The notes: generated by a model from the sequence alone, not told the origin. A stretch of 64,000 nt of DNA from Luscinia megarhynchos (GCA_034336665.1 CM067577.1:171001-235000), one strand, 5' to 3'; shown: positions 12,691-26,567, numbered from the stretch's first letter. Translations and numbers: made by a program.

Positions 12691-13833
12691 CTGGGCTCAG
12701 TGCCCTGTGCTGGACAGACACAGTGACCAGAGCAATGTGCAGCTCAGCAGCTGCTGCCTGGCTGCCACCCTGCAGTGTCAGTCCCTCCTGCTCGAGGCAG
12801 GACAGGAAACCAGAGCACGTGGCCATCAAAAGCTGTGTGGCATCCAGTGCCTTTTGTGGGGAGCCTGGAGTGAAAGCACAGAAATCTTCCAGAAGATTGG
12901 TTCATTTTTAATGATCTAGGACTATAATTCGTCTGTTTAATTCAACCTGAGTGACATAATAGCTTCCATTTGGACTTATTACCAGCAGAGCAGTCCATCA
13001 GTTGGAAGCAGACCTAGGGCAGGGCATTTTGTCATTATTTTAAATTTTCTCTATCTGACAAATTTGAAGGTCTTGAAGAGACTGAAGCCATTGTAAAGGA
13101 TAGAGCATAAGAGAATAGGTCACACAGTGTGTTAAAGAATGAAAATTGATTCATTCTTTCCTCTGTTGAATAAGCAGCTGTACTTTGGTCCCTGTGATCC
13201 ATGAAATAAGCTGTCAGAGAAATAGGAAATGTGCCACATTTGAACTTCACTCATTGATTCTGTTCTGATCCAAGGTATAATATTAAAATGCAGTATGGTT
13301 GGTGAAGAATCTGCAGCAGTGACAGCAGCTAGGCCCAGCTTGCTTATCACTTGTCTGGGCTATTTGTAATTAAATTATTCAGTGCTTTACAATGTTTGGA
13401 CTAATTTACTTAGGTCGTGTGGTCAGAGCCAGCTAATAGGAGAAATTTCACAGAACTAACGTTAGTTTTAGATAAAACCAAAGGCTGCAGAAGAGGCTCC
13501 CAGTTGTATAATTTTATTTCCTTTAATCTGGACTGATTATTTGCAGGCAATTCAGAAAATCTTACAGTAGTCAGTGTAAGAATGGGTAGCAGAGAATTCT
13601 AGAATTTGGGATTATCAGCTGGAGCATGTCAGGCCAATTAATGCCTGCAATTTAGACAGACTGAGCTGTGAAATTAAATGGAGGACATTACCATTATTCC
13701 CTGAAAACTACACCTGGTTTCATTTGCTGTACCAGAACACACCTTCCTTTACACACCTATTCCCAAGTAAAAAAATTAACCCTTTATGCTTTATCCAGGA
13801 CTGCCTGGAACCATGATTTGCTATGTTAAGTCT

Positions 13834-13857
13834 GTTTTAATCCATCGTGGATAAAAC
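13834..13857. repeat. imperfect inverted repeat in AT-rich block
   Basis: GTTTTAATCCA at 13834-13844 pairs with TGGATAAAAC at 13848-13857 with one bulged A and a TCG loop. It lies inside the AT-rich candidate non-coding element at 13360-14260. It may form a small hairpin; no function is known. Confidence 0.7.
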
Positions 13858-16800
13858 TTTTGTTCTTTGGTGAGTTCTTAAAGTTTTATTAACTAAAACA
13901 TCATTTTTACTGCCTTTGCTTTATTTGCCTTAAAATAGTGATTCATAAAGATGGATTTTTGTAATTAAGGTAGAAATGAGGAATAACCCCCTATATATAA
14001 TTTAAAAATGTTGGAATTACAGGCACTATCTAACTTCTGTTTTAAATCACAGGAACAAACTGTTCCCCATTAGCAGCCCTAATTAAATCCATTTTTCTGT
14101 GAGTCTTTGGCAAATTCCATTTTAGTAAAGCTGTATTAAACTCTCTTTTATTTCCTCTTGCTTTGCAGAATTCTCTGTTTGAGATGAATAATGGTTTGAA
14201 TACGGTATGTGATGGCTCTGTAGACTCCAAAGATATAACATGAGCAAACACATCGTTCTGGGGGAGCTGGTCTAAGAGCTCTGCTGAAGCCTTAGGATCA
14301 TTCCAGGCAGGAGCAGGACAGTCCTGGCCCGTGGGTTTGGGTGTGATGTGAGAATGGGCAAACACTGGGGAGCAGAGGGAGCCTGCTGCCCCCCGACCCA
14401 GCCTTGGGGGGCTGCTCTCCTCAGGTCTGGGGGCCACCGGCAGTGTCCTGGTGCTGTCCCCTGCTTTGCAGAGAGCCTGCAGAGGTTCCCCAGCTCTGCT
14501 TTGCCCCAGTGCACGGCAGCACACGGAGATGTGCTCTCTGCAGGGCTTGTGTGTGGCCTGGGGCATCCCTGGGGTGTTGTGTCAACCTGTCTGGAGCTGT
14601 TTCTGCACACGCATCAGAATCTGGCCTGGGCACTGGTCCTGTGAATTTTGTTAGGGTGATGCTCCTGAACTGAGCAGGCAGTGCACACAGCACAGAGCCC
14701 ACCTGAAGCAGCCTCTCCTTCTGCAGCCCCCGTGCTTGGAGGTTAGCATACTTCCCAAAACCTGCCTCGGACCCAGAGCAACGGGCTCTGTCCTGTCCTC
14801 CAGCGTCTCCATCACTCATTTCCTGCAACAATTGGCTCCAGCCTTCGATTTCCTCTGTGCAGCATATTGGGAAGAGAGAGGCTGAGCTGTGAACATTAAT
14901 AACAATGAATAATAGCAGCACGAGTTCCACAAGCTTTAGCAATCAAAGGAATCAACAATCAGGAGGGTTTCATTAATAAATGCCTGCTGGAGTCAGATGC
15001 CAAGGGAGCTGGTGCCAAAGGTATCAGGGCAAGCCCAGCGTGGCCTGGGCTCTCAGCCCGTGGCTTACCTGGCTCCTGCTCTTCTCCAGACCTGCTGCTG
15101 AGGGGGCAGGGCCAGGAGGAGCAGAGGAGCAGGGGGAGCAGACTGCACTGTCCTGTGCTGGCCTTACATGGCAGGGTTTTGGCAGCAGAGGGACTGGACT
15201 GGCTTCTATGAGAAGAGGCCAGAAACTGCCCCCAAGTGTGACAGAGACTTTCCTGCCATTGTACTTAGAGAAAGGAGTAGATTCTTCATGACTCAGGGCA
15301 AAAATATTCCCCTTCCAAAGCCACCAAAGGAAAAGCTGGGAAAGACCTCTCAGGTATATTTCCCTCAGGACCAGGTGAGGGTTGCAGGGTAGGGCCATCT
15401 GAGCTGAACCTGGATGGTTTATAACCTTTTATGCAGAACAAATTCCTGTGCCAGGAGGAGCACTCCTGGTCATTATGCTTTTACTACAGCAATAGCAAAA
15501 GGAAACACAGCCTTTCATCAGTCCTGGTTTGAAGTCCAGTCTAGAGCAATTGTAATTTAGCCAGGGAGGTTTGGATAGCCAACTACCAATGTGTTCGTTC
15601 ACTTCAGGAAAAGAGAAGGACAGCTTCTGTAATTATGATTAAAGGAACTATTAATGGCTCATTCAGGTGTTCCTGTTACCATAAAAGCTGCACTTTTCTC
15701 TCTTTGGAATTTGCAGCAAATATGTCATCTGCCTTTGTTGTCTGAGCTGCTTGAAGTCAATTTTGTGAACTTCCATGTTTTCAATAATAAACATTTTTTT
15801 GCTAGAAGCCTTGCCCCAAGGCACAGGGTGGTTATGGAAAGGACAATTGGTTTCAAGAGGAAATCACAGAGTTCAAGGGTAAAACAGAACTCACTGCAGT
15901 CACAAGGAGTAAAGCTGGGAGCTGTTGTGCTGAGAATCCATGCAAGAATTGGGCTGCCTGTCAGGAAAAGATGCTTCTCTTGTAAAGGCATCAGGTTTTA
16001 CCTCAAAGACAGGGACTGTGAAGCTCATTCCAGCCTGTCCCTGTCGTCTCACTGTTTCCTGCTGCTTTTGTGTACTCAAGGGCCTCTGCTGCTCTCTCTG
16101 AGCCTGCAGCACACTGGCATGTAGGAGTTTTATGTCTCACAGCCCAGGCTAACTGCAGAGCCCAGTGATGCTGGAGCTGAGCTGGCTTTAGCCAGGCTGG
16201 ACTGGCCAGGACAGGCGTGTTGCACTGCTGGGCTGCCCTGGCTGGTGTGAGGACACGTCACAGCAGCAGACCCAAGGCCACAGCCGTGTCCCTGATGAGG
16301 GGTGAGCGTGTCTGGCACCTGCACAGCCTGCACTCCCTGCCTCAGGTGAACTTTCACAGCACAGGACGAGTGCACATTGCCACTTGCTTTCTGACAAGCT
16401 GTTTTCTCTTACTGCTTCTTGCTTTTCATCTTGAATCCGTGTTTTGCTTCGCCTGTTGCCAAATTCCACTGAATACTCCACTTGGCATCAGAAACGTCTT
16501 TACAAAGAGGACAGGGTGCTTGGCAGCCTCAGAGCTCCCTCCCTTATTGCCCTGTAGCTGTTGGGCCTCTTTGCCTTTCCAGGTTTCAGAGTGTGGAGAG
16601 GAGCTGTAGAAAAGCTTGTGAAGCACCATGTGTGGTTTGTCTTTGTAGGAGTGCTGTTCCTGAGGAGCAAAGAACACTCAGTGATCTCATTTTTGTCCTT
16701 GGTCATACATGCTGTCCTTGTCTCTTGAGGACCCCTGGGACCCCTTCAAATTGCTCCTTTGAGTCAAGTCCTGCTGCTCTGCTGGTAGCAAAGTCCAGCT

Positions 16801-19313
16801 GGCAGCTGGTAGCAAAGCAGCTTGTTCAGGACGGAGGAGCTGCCCCTGCAGGCACAGCTCTGGGCACTCCATGGTGCCCCGGTGGCCGGGGCTCTCAGCA
16901 GGGACCAGGGCACTGTGCCACAGCCCTGGCTGCTGGGTGCTGCTGTTCGAGCCCTGCAGGTCTCTGCTCACAGGCTGCCAGCTCGGTGGCTGCCAGGGCC
17001 CTTCTCCACCCAGCAATTCCAGCCTTCCTCATCTTCACAGCAGCTCTTGGCCCCAAAAGGACCTGCAGAAAGTGCTTTAGTTTCTCTGTAGTGATTAGAA
17101 ACACAGTGCTTCCTTCATGACATACTTCACTCTCGTGCCTCTGAGGCTCCTGCACGCTGAGCCTTTTGTGTTCCTCTTCTCACAGTGTGAGTTCCACTAT
17201 GCTCCATTTAATGGATGTTATTTGGGTTGAAAGGTAAGTAGCTTAAATGCTTTGCTTTCTAGCTTCCCTGTCCTGTTAGAACCATCTATCACTCACTCTC
17301 AATTGCACATTTTGTTACGTGAACATGTTTAGATCAAGAGTTCTTCTCTCCTTCAGATATTTATAGTGATGACTTGTGATGTAATCAATAGGGTTTGCAG
17401 AATCTCACCCTGCTCCATCACATCTTTATTCTTCAGAATGATGTTTGCTGCAGTGTTATAGCTAAGACTGACAAGATAAAGCTGAATTAAAACAAATTGC
17501 ACATTATCTGCTTCCACCCTGTTGCTGGGATTACAAAAGAGAACAAATGAAATTCTGTCAGAGGAGCTCTTTGGAGCTCTTCTCCCTCCTCCCAGGCAGA
17601 GCAGTGGTGGCTGCTGAGGCAGGCTGGAGCAGTTCTGACAGAGGCTGTGCTGACACGGGGTCTGGGCCAGCTTCCAGCTCCACATCCATCTCACCTCTGT
17701 GCCTGATCCCCAGCACATCTTTCCCAGCTCCTGGCAGTGCTCACCATCCTCACAGCTCACCAGGCAGCATCCCCTGGGCTCTCCTGCTGCTCACCCACAG
17801 CTGCCTGGTTTCTTGTGCCCTTCTGCAGGGACGAACACTTCCAGGGAACTACATTCCCAAGAGTGTTTTTCTCTCTGTCACAGCCAGCTGTGAGCCAGTT
17901 CTCATGGGCCCAGAGCGTGCTGGGGCCCCATGCAGCCCCCACAGGAGATGCTAACAGAATCCCCTGTTTGTCAGTCTGAGTGCTGGCTGTCTGCTCCATC
18001 TGGCCTGCATCATCAAGTCCAAGTGTTTGGTGCTGCAGGCCTTCTGGGACCCTCCCTCTGGCCAGCACACACTGGAAGGACTTTTTTAAAGACTTTGGGA
18101 AAGCAGGCAGCATGTGTGCAAAGTGCTGTTCACTATGGATATGTGTATGCTGAACTCAGAGAAAACAGGAGCTCTTCATGCAGGGAGAGATAAAATGCTC
18201 CTGTGGGGGGTGAGGAGTGAGAGCATCCTGCCACAGAGCTGCCCAGCCAGGGGGCTCAGCACAAACCCTTGGGCAGGGTGTAATAGCATCCCTGGGGAGG
18301 AATGCTGCACCACAAACGCAGCAGCGAAGCTGAGGAGGCTCCAGCTGGACAGACAGCTGTCCATCCCCTCACAGAGCTCTGAGGCACTGCAGCTTCCCTC
18401 CCCCATCCCATCAAAGCAGCCTGATCTGCTTTGAAAGCTGCATTTTTCCCCAGAATATCAAGGGTCTGGTTGCTTTGGGCCAGCTGCACATGCAGGAGCC
18501 TTTGTGTGTATTCCACAGGGCTCTGTCACTGCAAACAGACTCCTTTGGTTTCCAAGTGAGTCAGGCCCAGGACTTGTTCTGTGCTCTCTCCCTTTGTATG
18601 TGTATCACTGTTCTATTACATACAGCAGGGTGCTGCAGAGAGGAGATGAAAAGAAGCTTGGAAGTCTGCTTCCATGAATGTGTGAATTTATTTTTAAACC
18701 TCTTGAATTATTTACTTTGTCTGCCTTTTTTTAATGACAGGTGAATATGTTTGAGACTTATTCTCTTTCTCAAGGTAGCACTTGGATGAAGCAAATTAAT
18801 TGTAGAGTAAATGCAGCTGATATTAATTTTCAAGTCAAGTTTCAGCTTTGCTGAAATTTCAGAAAGTAGTGTTTTATAAATTAAACACTGCTTTGTGTGC
18901 TTTCTTTTTAAAGAAGGCCTGGCATCTGGAGAGGCAGCTGGAAGAGAAAGCAAACACACTAGATGATGGGAGCTTGTCCTTGAGGCTGGGGTCCATCAGC
19001 TGTGGCAGCCCCTAGCTGGGTGTGCAGGCTCCAGCAGCACCAGCACCTTGGCAGGAGTTGGCAAGCTGCTGCTCCGTGGCAGGAGCTGCTGCTGTGGCCT
19101 GACAGGGTGATCAGTGCTTTTGTCCTTGGTGCTGCCTGAGGTGTTTGCTGAGCTCCAGAACTTTGTGGAGCTCCCATGAGCGCATTTACAGCCAAGCTGT
19201 GGCTTTGCCTGACCCACACTTGGTTCAGAGCTGCACAGAAGGCTCCTCCTGTGTGCAGAGTGCTCCTCTCCCTGCCCTGCAGCACACGGCTGGAAAAGCC
19301 TTCCCTAGACCAG

Positions 19314-19860
19314 AGCCAGTCCAAGCTGCAGAGGGGTTAAGGTGAGCAGAGTGAGTGTGGCAGGGCCAGTCCTAGCTGCAGAGGGGTTAAAGTGAGTGGG
19401 GAGTGTGTGGCAGGGCCAGTCCAAGCTCCAGAGGGGTTAAGGGGAGTGGGGAGTGTGTGGCAGGGCCAGTCCTAGCTGCAGAGGGGTTAGGGTAAGCGGG
19501 AACGTGTGGCAGAGCCAGTCCAAGCTCCAGAGGGGTTAGGGTGAGCAGAGAGAGTGTGGCAGGGCCAGTCCTAGCTCCAGAGGGGTTAAGGGGAGTGGGG
19601 AACGTGTGGCATGGCCAGTCCTAGCTCCAGAGGGGTTAAGGTGAGCGGGCAGAGTGTGACAGAGCCAGTCCTAGCTCCAGAGGGGTTAAGGTGAGCAGGA
19701 GAGTGTGGCAGAGCCAGTCCTAGCTCCAGAGGGGTTTAGGTGAGCGGGAGTGTGTGGCAGAGCCAGTCCTAGCTGCAGAGGGGTTTAGGTGAGCGGGAGC
19801 GTGTGGCAGAGCCAGTCCTAGCTGCAGAGGGGTTTAGGTGAGCGGGAGCGTGTGGCAGGG
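19314..19860. repeat. minisatellite, 48- to 50-bp unit, about 11 copies
   Basis: Each unit begins with GCCAGTCCTAGCTGCAGAGG, continues with GGTTAAGGTGAGC or GGTTTAGGTGAGC, and ends with GTGTGGCAG. Many units therefore contain a good match to a vertebrate 5' splice site (AAG or TAG followed by GTGAGC). Two units read GGTTAGGGT by substitution, which is not telomeric sequence. The last three copies are the most alike, suggesting recent growth at the right end. Confidence 0.96.
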
Positions 19861-22800
19861 CCGGGCTGGGCCCTGCGGCCCTGGGGCTCCTGGGGCTGGC
19901 AGCACCACGGCTGGTGCCAGTGCTGGCACTCCAGACAGGGCTAGGCCACGCTGATGGAAGAATGGCATCTGGCACTTCTGCTATTTAATTGTTTATCTGA
20001 AATTCAAAATAAAAACACATTTTAAAGGAACCAACTGTCAGAAGGTGTGAGAGGAGTGGCGGCCCCTGAGGCACGCTGCAGCTGGGTGATCACAGCCAGG
20101 GCAAGTCCTCAGGGCACAGTGCAGAGGGGCTGCACTGCAAAACAAACACCTCTGCAGCTCCAGCTCTGCCCTGAGGCACTGGGGACAGAAGTGGGCAAGG
20201 AGGAAGGGAGGTTTTGGCGTCTGAGCTCCCCCAGCCCTGAGCCGGGCTGCCCGGGCAGGATGTGGCACTGCAGCCACTGAGCTCCTGGCCCTGGGGCTTC
20301 CCCCAGAGCTTCTGTTCAGGGGCAGGCTGCAGAGCCTGGCAGCTCTTCCCAGGCTCTTTGCACCTTTAGCTTTGCCCCTAAAGCCTGGAATGCTCCGTGC
20401 TTTGCCAGTGAAACGTGTTCTGCACTCTTTGGAGGACTTGATTTGCAAAGACCCTGAGATCCATCAGCAAATGGCTGTAAGGAAAATGCCTTTCATCATT
20501 CAAGTTAAGGAACATCACAAAGCCTTGGAGACAACACTTCACTCGGGAATTAAATTGCAGGAGTCATCTGGTGTCAAATAAGTTTCATTTAATAGGTTAC
20601 TCAAATAAAGTTTCTGTAGAAATCAATATCACTTTCTCCTGCAACTGACAGCTCAAGACACTCAAAATGGCATTTTTCACATAAGGTTTATTTAATTTTA
20701 GGAAGAAGAATCCCTCTATGCTTTCTACTTGGCCTACACAGCTCTACAAGGTTAATAGGCTGCCGAGCTGGAGCCTGCCCTGCCCTCACCTCGGGGACAG
20801 AGTGGGGTCACTGACACAGACCTGCCAGCCCAGCACAGCAGGGATGACTGAAGGGTGTATCAGAAGTGTGCTCACAGCTCGCTGAAGGAAACAGGCACAA
20901 GCCATTCGTTTATCCTCCCCGGTGAGCTTGGCAGGACAAAACACCTCATTATAAATATCTTAGTGGAACTGGACTTTCTGTCGAGGTGGGGGTGTGTGGC
21001 TGTGAAGACTGGAGATTCCAACAGCAGTGCTTCTGGTTCCAGGGAACACAAATCCTGACATTCCTGCCTCCCTTAAGAACATGGGACACCTTTGCTCCAT
21101 GTTTTTTATTTCAGCCTAAAGGAAAGAGACTTTGGCACCTTTCTGCATCTCCCTGGAGAGGGAGCTCCTTTTCTGGTCCCACTGGTACCTGCTCTGCTGC
21201 TGTACCCTGGGGGGCTGGTTCTGCTCCCCACATTCTAGTGCTGGCAGAGCCCCTGGGATTGTACCTGCACCAAGGGCAGATCACTGCCAGGCTGCTCAAG
21301 TGCCACAAAGAGACATTTGGCTCTAGGAAAGGACAAGTTCACCTTCTATCTAACATCCTTAATGCTTGTAATTCCTACAAGCAGCTCTATTGATTCCTGG
21401 CTCTGTGCTGACTATGGCACAAATGCACAGCAGCTGGAGGGAGGAATTTCCCAGCCCTGTGGTGCTGGGCTCCCCGAAGATGCTCTGAGTGATTTGTTTG
21501 TTCCCAGCAGCTGTAACCCAGCAGCAGCAGAGGTTTGTGACCTGCATGCAATCACCTGGCCAGGGAAGTGACTTTAGACCTTCAGTGCTCTCCAGTCTTC
21601 TGTTGTAGCCCAGTGCCAGAGACCTGTGTATCATGTGAGGAGGCTCCGTGTTTTCCACCTTTTCATAGCTACAGAGCTTTCAATAATATAAAGCTGATTT
21701 TTATTTGAGCATGTTTGTTATATTAACCTAAACCATAGGCCTGGGCTGCAGTTTGCCCATCTGATAAACAAAGATAAACATAACCAGTACTCTCTAAGAA
21801 AGGAGATCTGGCAGTGAACAGATTGTTATTGAAGAATGTTATTTTCAGAGATGCAGTTACTTGTCTCTGACAAATTAAAAACGGAAACATCTGCAAGGCA
21901 CAATGGGAAGAAAATACTTCAGGAGAGGTTTTATCAGGAATCAGAGGCAATAGTCCTGTGGAGACAGTCTTCTGGAGCTCTGCAAATGCTCGATGATAGC
22001 GCAGGGAGAGCCAGCAAAGGCATTTGTATGCATTGTGCTAGGACTGTGTGTTATTTAATCAGGCTTTCCTCGAAGAGTCTGTGTTGTCTAATTCTCTGTC
22101 AGTAAATATGAAGTGTTTCTTTCAAACGAGGAGGGAGTTCAGCCTTCAGTGCTCCTGGTAGGAGGGAAGATGTGGTGACCATCTCTCTGATGCCAGCTCT
22201 TCTCACTCTGTGATTTTGTCTGGACATTTTAATAATGGACCAAAGACAAGCACAGGAAAGCTCCCTCCAAGCAGCCCAGAGCTCTTGCTCCCTGGGGCTC
22301 ACCTAGGAAAGCTCTGCTGGGTCTGTGCCCCGAGCAGGCTGTGCTGATGTGGGAGCAGTGACTGCAATGAGGTGCTTGTCCCCTGCTGCCAGGCATGTGC
22401 TGGACAGTCTGTTACTGAAGGGAGATTCAGGCTCTGTAGTGCAGATGTGTCTGTCCTGGGCATGATCTGTAAGGATCAGAGGAGCACGCTGGGGGAGGTG
22501 TGGCAGGGGCACAGGACTCCTGCTGCTCCACACTGCTGCTTAACAAGGTGAGCTTCAGAGATTTACAGCCAAACAAAAGGTGAAGATGAACCTTTTGTAA
22601 ATGGTAGCACTTAAAATTTCTGCTGCTTTGTCGATGCCATCTGTGTGCCGATGTGACACAGCAAAGCACGTTCAGCTCCCCAGGTGCCTTGGAGCACCCG
22701 AGCCTCCCGTGCTGCTCGTGCCTTGCTGACCCTGTCAGTGACCCTGTCACTTTGGGCAGTGCCAGCCCGGCCAGGCTGAGCCAGGCGCTCCAAATCACCC

Positions 22801-25353
22801 CCCAGAGCTGTCGTCTGAGCACACTCTTGGTTATCCTCCCGTGCCTTAGCACCTCCTGCAGCACACGGTGTGGGGCTCATCAGAGGTTAACAGCAGATTT
22901 TCAGGGAAAAGGAGCGTTTCTGGGCTCAGCCTCCCTCCCTGAGGGGGAGCACTGACTGCAGTGATGCTCCTGTGCAATCCCCCGTGCACGGGGAGCAGGT
23001 GCTGTGCTCTGAGGACTTGGGTGTGCTGGAGCTGGAGCTGCCCTTGGGGTGACACGGGCAGGTCCTTAAGCCAGGCTGGGCTCTGATGCTTTGCCAGCCA
23101 ACTCCTCGGATGGAGGAGGAAGAAGCTGGGCAGCAGGCAGGAAGGCAAGCTGCCTGTGGCCCTTGCAGAGGTGCTGCCATTGATGCCCTGAGCAGCGTGC
23201 TGCAGAAAGAACCTGTCCAGCTCGTGCTGTTAATTGTTAAGGCTGGACACAGATGTGGTTGTGAGTACCCAAAGAGCTTCTCCTCCAGAACTGCACCAAG
23301 CATCTCTGTGGGAGCTGCAGAGGGGAGCTGGAGTGCCTCGAGGCTCGCTGCAGACAATGTTTGGCATGACTTGCAATCCCTGTAGGGCTCTTGAATCTGC
23401 TTATTGCCTCAGGGGTGTCCTCTTGGGCTGAGACATGGGCACAAGGCTGCATCTAGAGCACCAGGCTTCTTGGTTCTGAGTAAGAGAAGAAAGCCACAGG
23501 CTCTCACTTGTGTACTTGTGGTGAACAGAGAAATGATGTTTTGTTGAATTACCTCTAATTCTCCAGCGTTCATGACTCATTCAAAGGGCCAGGGAAAGGG
23601 TAGCACAATGTTCCAGAAATGCTGCAGGCTGTCCCAGGCTGGCTGGGTTGGAGCTCTGACTCTCATCTCCAGGACCACAGACCTCTGCACCGGTTATGTT
23701 CCCCTGGATAAATCCAGTGAGATGTAGATAAACCCGAGCTAAGCACAGATTCTGTAGTCCTTGGCACTTCCTTAGCAGAGGAAAGTTAACCAACGTAGTT
23801 TATTAAATGTCCTGTTCAGTCATGTTTATCCATAGGCGACCATCTATTTCAAAGTGATTATCCTGGAGGGAAGTGGCAGAGTTTGATGCAGCAGGTTCTT
23901 TCAGCTGCTCAAAGCCAGGTCTAGGGCTTGGTGCTTAACATGCTGCTGTGGTACAGACACATCCTTTAAGCATCAAGAAAGAGATGTGGATTGGCTTTTT
24001 CTTTCTTCAAAAAATGACATTTTGAAGTAGGTTAAGTCTACTACTTTCCCACATTTTCTCAGAGAGAGATTTTGTCTGCCTGGTGTACGTGCTTTCCATG
24101 AGAAATTATTTATGAGCTCCTCCATCCCTGGTCTAGTCTTCTTGATGTAACAATAGTAGATCTGCAGGAAGGACCAAGGTTAGTTTTATGGTCTCACTTC
24201 AGATGTAGTGCCAACTTATTCAGTGTTTCGTTTTGTTAGTGCCTGAACCAAAAAGCAATTTATCTCAGCAACATCCTTCAGATTATACCCATACACCATG
24301 ATACCAATAAGGCATGCACCTAGCTGCTCCAGTCCCAGAAGAAATCAATGTTTCATTTCAAAGATGCCAGTTCTTTCCTCTCAGTCTTTCTGCCATTCTT
24401 ATGAAGAAAAGCTTTTTTAGGGGACATGAAAAGAAACACAGAAGGGTTGTGGAAAAACCTCCTGTACTTCAGCTATGCATCCTGTTCAATTATGAATCAT
24501 AAGAAACTCACTGAGGGCACAGCTGCCAGGGCCTAAATGGTCAATATAAGTGCATGAGAAGGGGCTTGCCCTTTGTGGGGTCCCTATGGATGGGTGGGGG
24601 CACACCTTTGTGGGGGCCCCTCCAGGTGAGGGCCTGGACTGCTGCAGTCCTTAGGGATGTGTGCACTGTGGCCACTGCTCTCTTTACTGGGCAAATGCAA
24701 AGATGCAGCTCACAGCCAGTTATCTATCCTGGCACCAGTGTAATTAGAATATATACTTTATTGCTTGTCAATATTTTAACCTTTCTGACACATTATCCCC
24801 CAGGGCAACTGAGCAGCCTTAATAATATAGCTGATAATTATCCTCCTGGTGAATAAAGTTATCACTAGGGTCCTGTATAAATCACATGGAAAACATGATG
24901 GATTTCAGTGGCTGGCCATCACAAAAATGGGAAGAGGCACAGATTGTGACAGCTTAATGGAGAAGGTAATAAAACCAACAATAAAGTAATTTATAATATA
25001 GGCAATGATTTTCAGGCTCTTCTATTTGTTTTCATGCTAATACAAGATAAATGTCATATTAGAAACAAGACCTGAAATTTCTATTAAAAATATTTGAGAA
25101 ATGTCATTAAATATCAGCAATTCCCAGTGCAAGAAGTGGTAGCATGGGTCTTAATTACGTTTTAACGGCCTGTATGAGGTCCTTAGAACCAAAATATCCT
25201 TGTGGTCAGTAATAGCCCTCACTTCTGTAAGGAGTGAGAGGAGTGGTGCCTCAGTGGGAGGAAGCTCTTGGGCACTGGGGGAAAGCAGGACAGCAAACCT
25301 GCCAGGGATCCTGAGCTGGGTGCTCGTGGCTGGGTCACCAGGCTGCAGCTCCT
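19861..25353. other. single-copy gene-free sequence
   Basis: I find no convincing gene. A 69-codon frame at 20372-20581 is followed by AATAAG and AATAAA words near 20576-20610, but it has no recognisable domain or splice context. Positions 23780-24540 and 24720-25150 are AT-rich and candidate regulatory DNA. The other open frames overlap on both strands and are uninformative. Confidence 0.5.
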
Positions 25354-26567
25354 GAGAAATCCCTGCGGTGAGCAGAGGATGAGACTCGAGCACAGGTGTG
25401 AGGAATCCCTGCAGGGAGCAGAGAACAGGACTCGAGCACAGGTGTGAGGAATCCCTGCAGGGAGCAGAGAATGAGACTCGAGCACAGGTGTGAGAAATCC
25501 CTGCGGTGAGCAGAGAACAGGACTCGAGCACAGGTGTGAGAAATCCCTGCGGTGAGCAGAGAATGAGACTCGAGCACAGGTGTGAGAAATCCCTGCAGTG
25601 AGCAGAGAACAGGACTCGAGCACAGGTGTGAGGAATCCCTGCGGTGAGCAGAGAACAGGACTCGAGCACAGGTGTGAGGAATCCCTGCAGGGAGCAGAGA
25701 ACAGGACTCGAGCACAGGTGTGAGGGAATCCCTGCAGTGAGCAGAGAATGAGACTCGAGCACAGGTGTGAGGAATCCCTGCAGTGAGCAGAGAACAGACT
25801 CGAGCACAGGTGTGAGGAATCCCTGCAGGGAGCAGAGAATGAGACTCGAGCACAGGTGTGAGGAATCCCTGCGGTGAGCAGAGAATGAGACTCGAGCACA
25901 GGTGTGAGGAATCCCTGCAGTGAGCAGAGAACAGGACTCGAGCACAGGTGTGAGGAATCCCTGCAGGGAGCAGAGAACAGGACTCGAGCACAGGTGTGAG
26001 GAATCCCTGCAGGGAGCAGAGAATGAGACTCGAGCACAGGTGTGAGACATCCCTGCGGTGAGCAGAGAACAGGACTCGAGCACAGGTGTGAGGAATCCCT
26101 GCAGTGAGCAGAGAATGAGACTCGAGCACAGGTGTGAGAAATCCCTGCAGGGAGCAGAGAACAGGACTCGAGCACAGGTGTGAGGAATCCCTGCGGTGAG
26201 CAGAGAACAGACTCGAGCACAGGTGTGAGGAATCCCTGCAGTGAGCAGAGAATGAGACTCGAGCACAGGTGTGAGGAATCCCTGCAGTGAGCAGAGAATG
26301 AGACTCGAGCACAGGTGTGAGGAATCCCTGCAGGGAGCAGAGAATGAGACTCGAGCACAGGTGTGAGGAATCCCTGCGGTGAGCAGAGGATGAGACTCGA
26401 GCACAGGTGTGAGGAATCCCTGCGGTGAGCAGAGGATGAGACTCGAGCACAGGTGTGAGAAATCCCTGCAGTGAGCAGAGAACAGAGACTCGAGCACAGG
26501 TGTGAGGAATCCCTGCAGGGTGAGCAGAGAATGAGACTCGAGCACAGGTGTGAGACATCCCTGCAGC
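25354..26567. repeat. minisatellite, 46-bp unit, about 26 copies
   Basis: Units share ACTCGAGCACAGGTGTGAGG followed by AATCCCTGCAGTGAGCAGAG, with alternating variants such as CTGCGG for CTGCAG and AACAG for AATGA. Every unit carries an XhoI-type CTCGAG and the core CAGGTGTGA, which matches both a CAGGTG E-box and a T-box half-site. A few units have one-base indels. On the - strand all three frames are open for 400-560 codons, an artefact of a period that is not a multiple of three. Confidence 0.97.

Larger units (their letters stand above)
12214..19313. other. 7-kb single-copy interval, candidate regulatory DNA
   Basis: No gene is supported. Positions 12300-12500 and 12900-14260 are the longest AT-rich complex block in the window, free of repeats and dense in ATTA/TAAT words. 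From 14270 to 18560 the sequence is GC-richer with only short overlapping open frames. The frame at 15168-15392 ends next to donor-like CAGGTATAT and CAGGTGAGG, but its translation matches nothing I know. Positions 18560-18960 are AT-rich again. Confidence 0.5.

Noticed and set aside
19480..19550. Telomere-like GGTTAGGGT words
   Set aside because: They occur singly as substitution variants of a 49-bp unit, not as a TTAGGG array.
20372..20610. 69-codon frame followed by AATAAA as a terminal exon
   Set aside because: No good acceptor or GT-rich downstream element, and the peptide is not recognisable.
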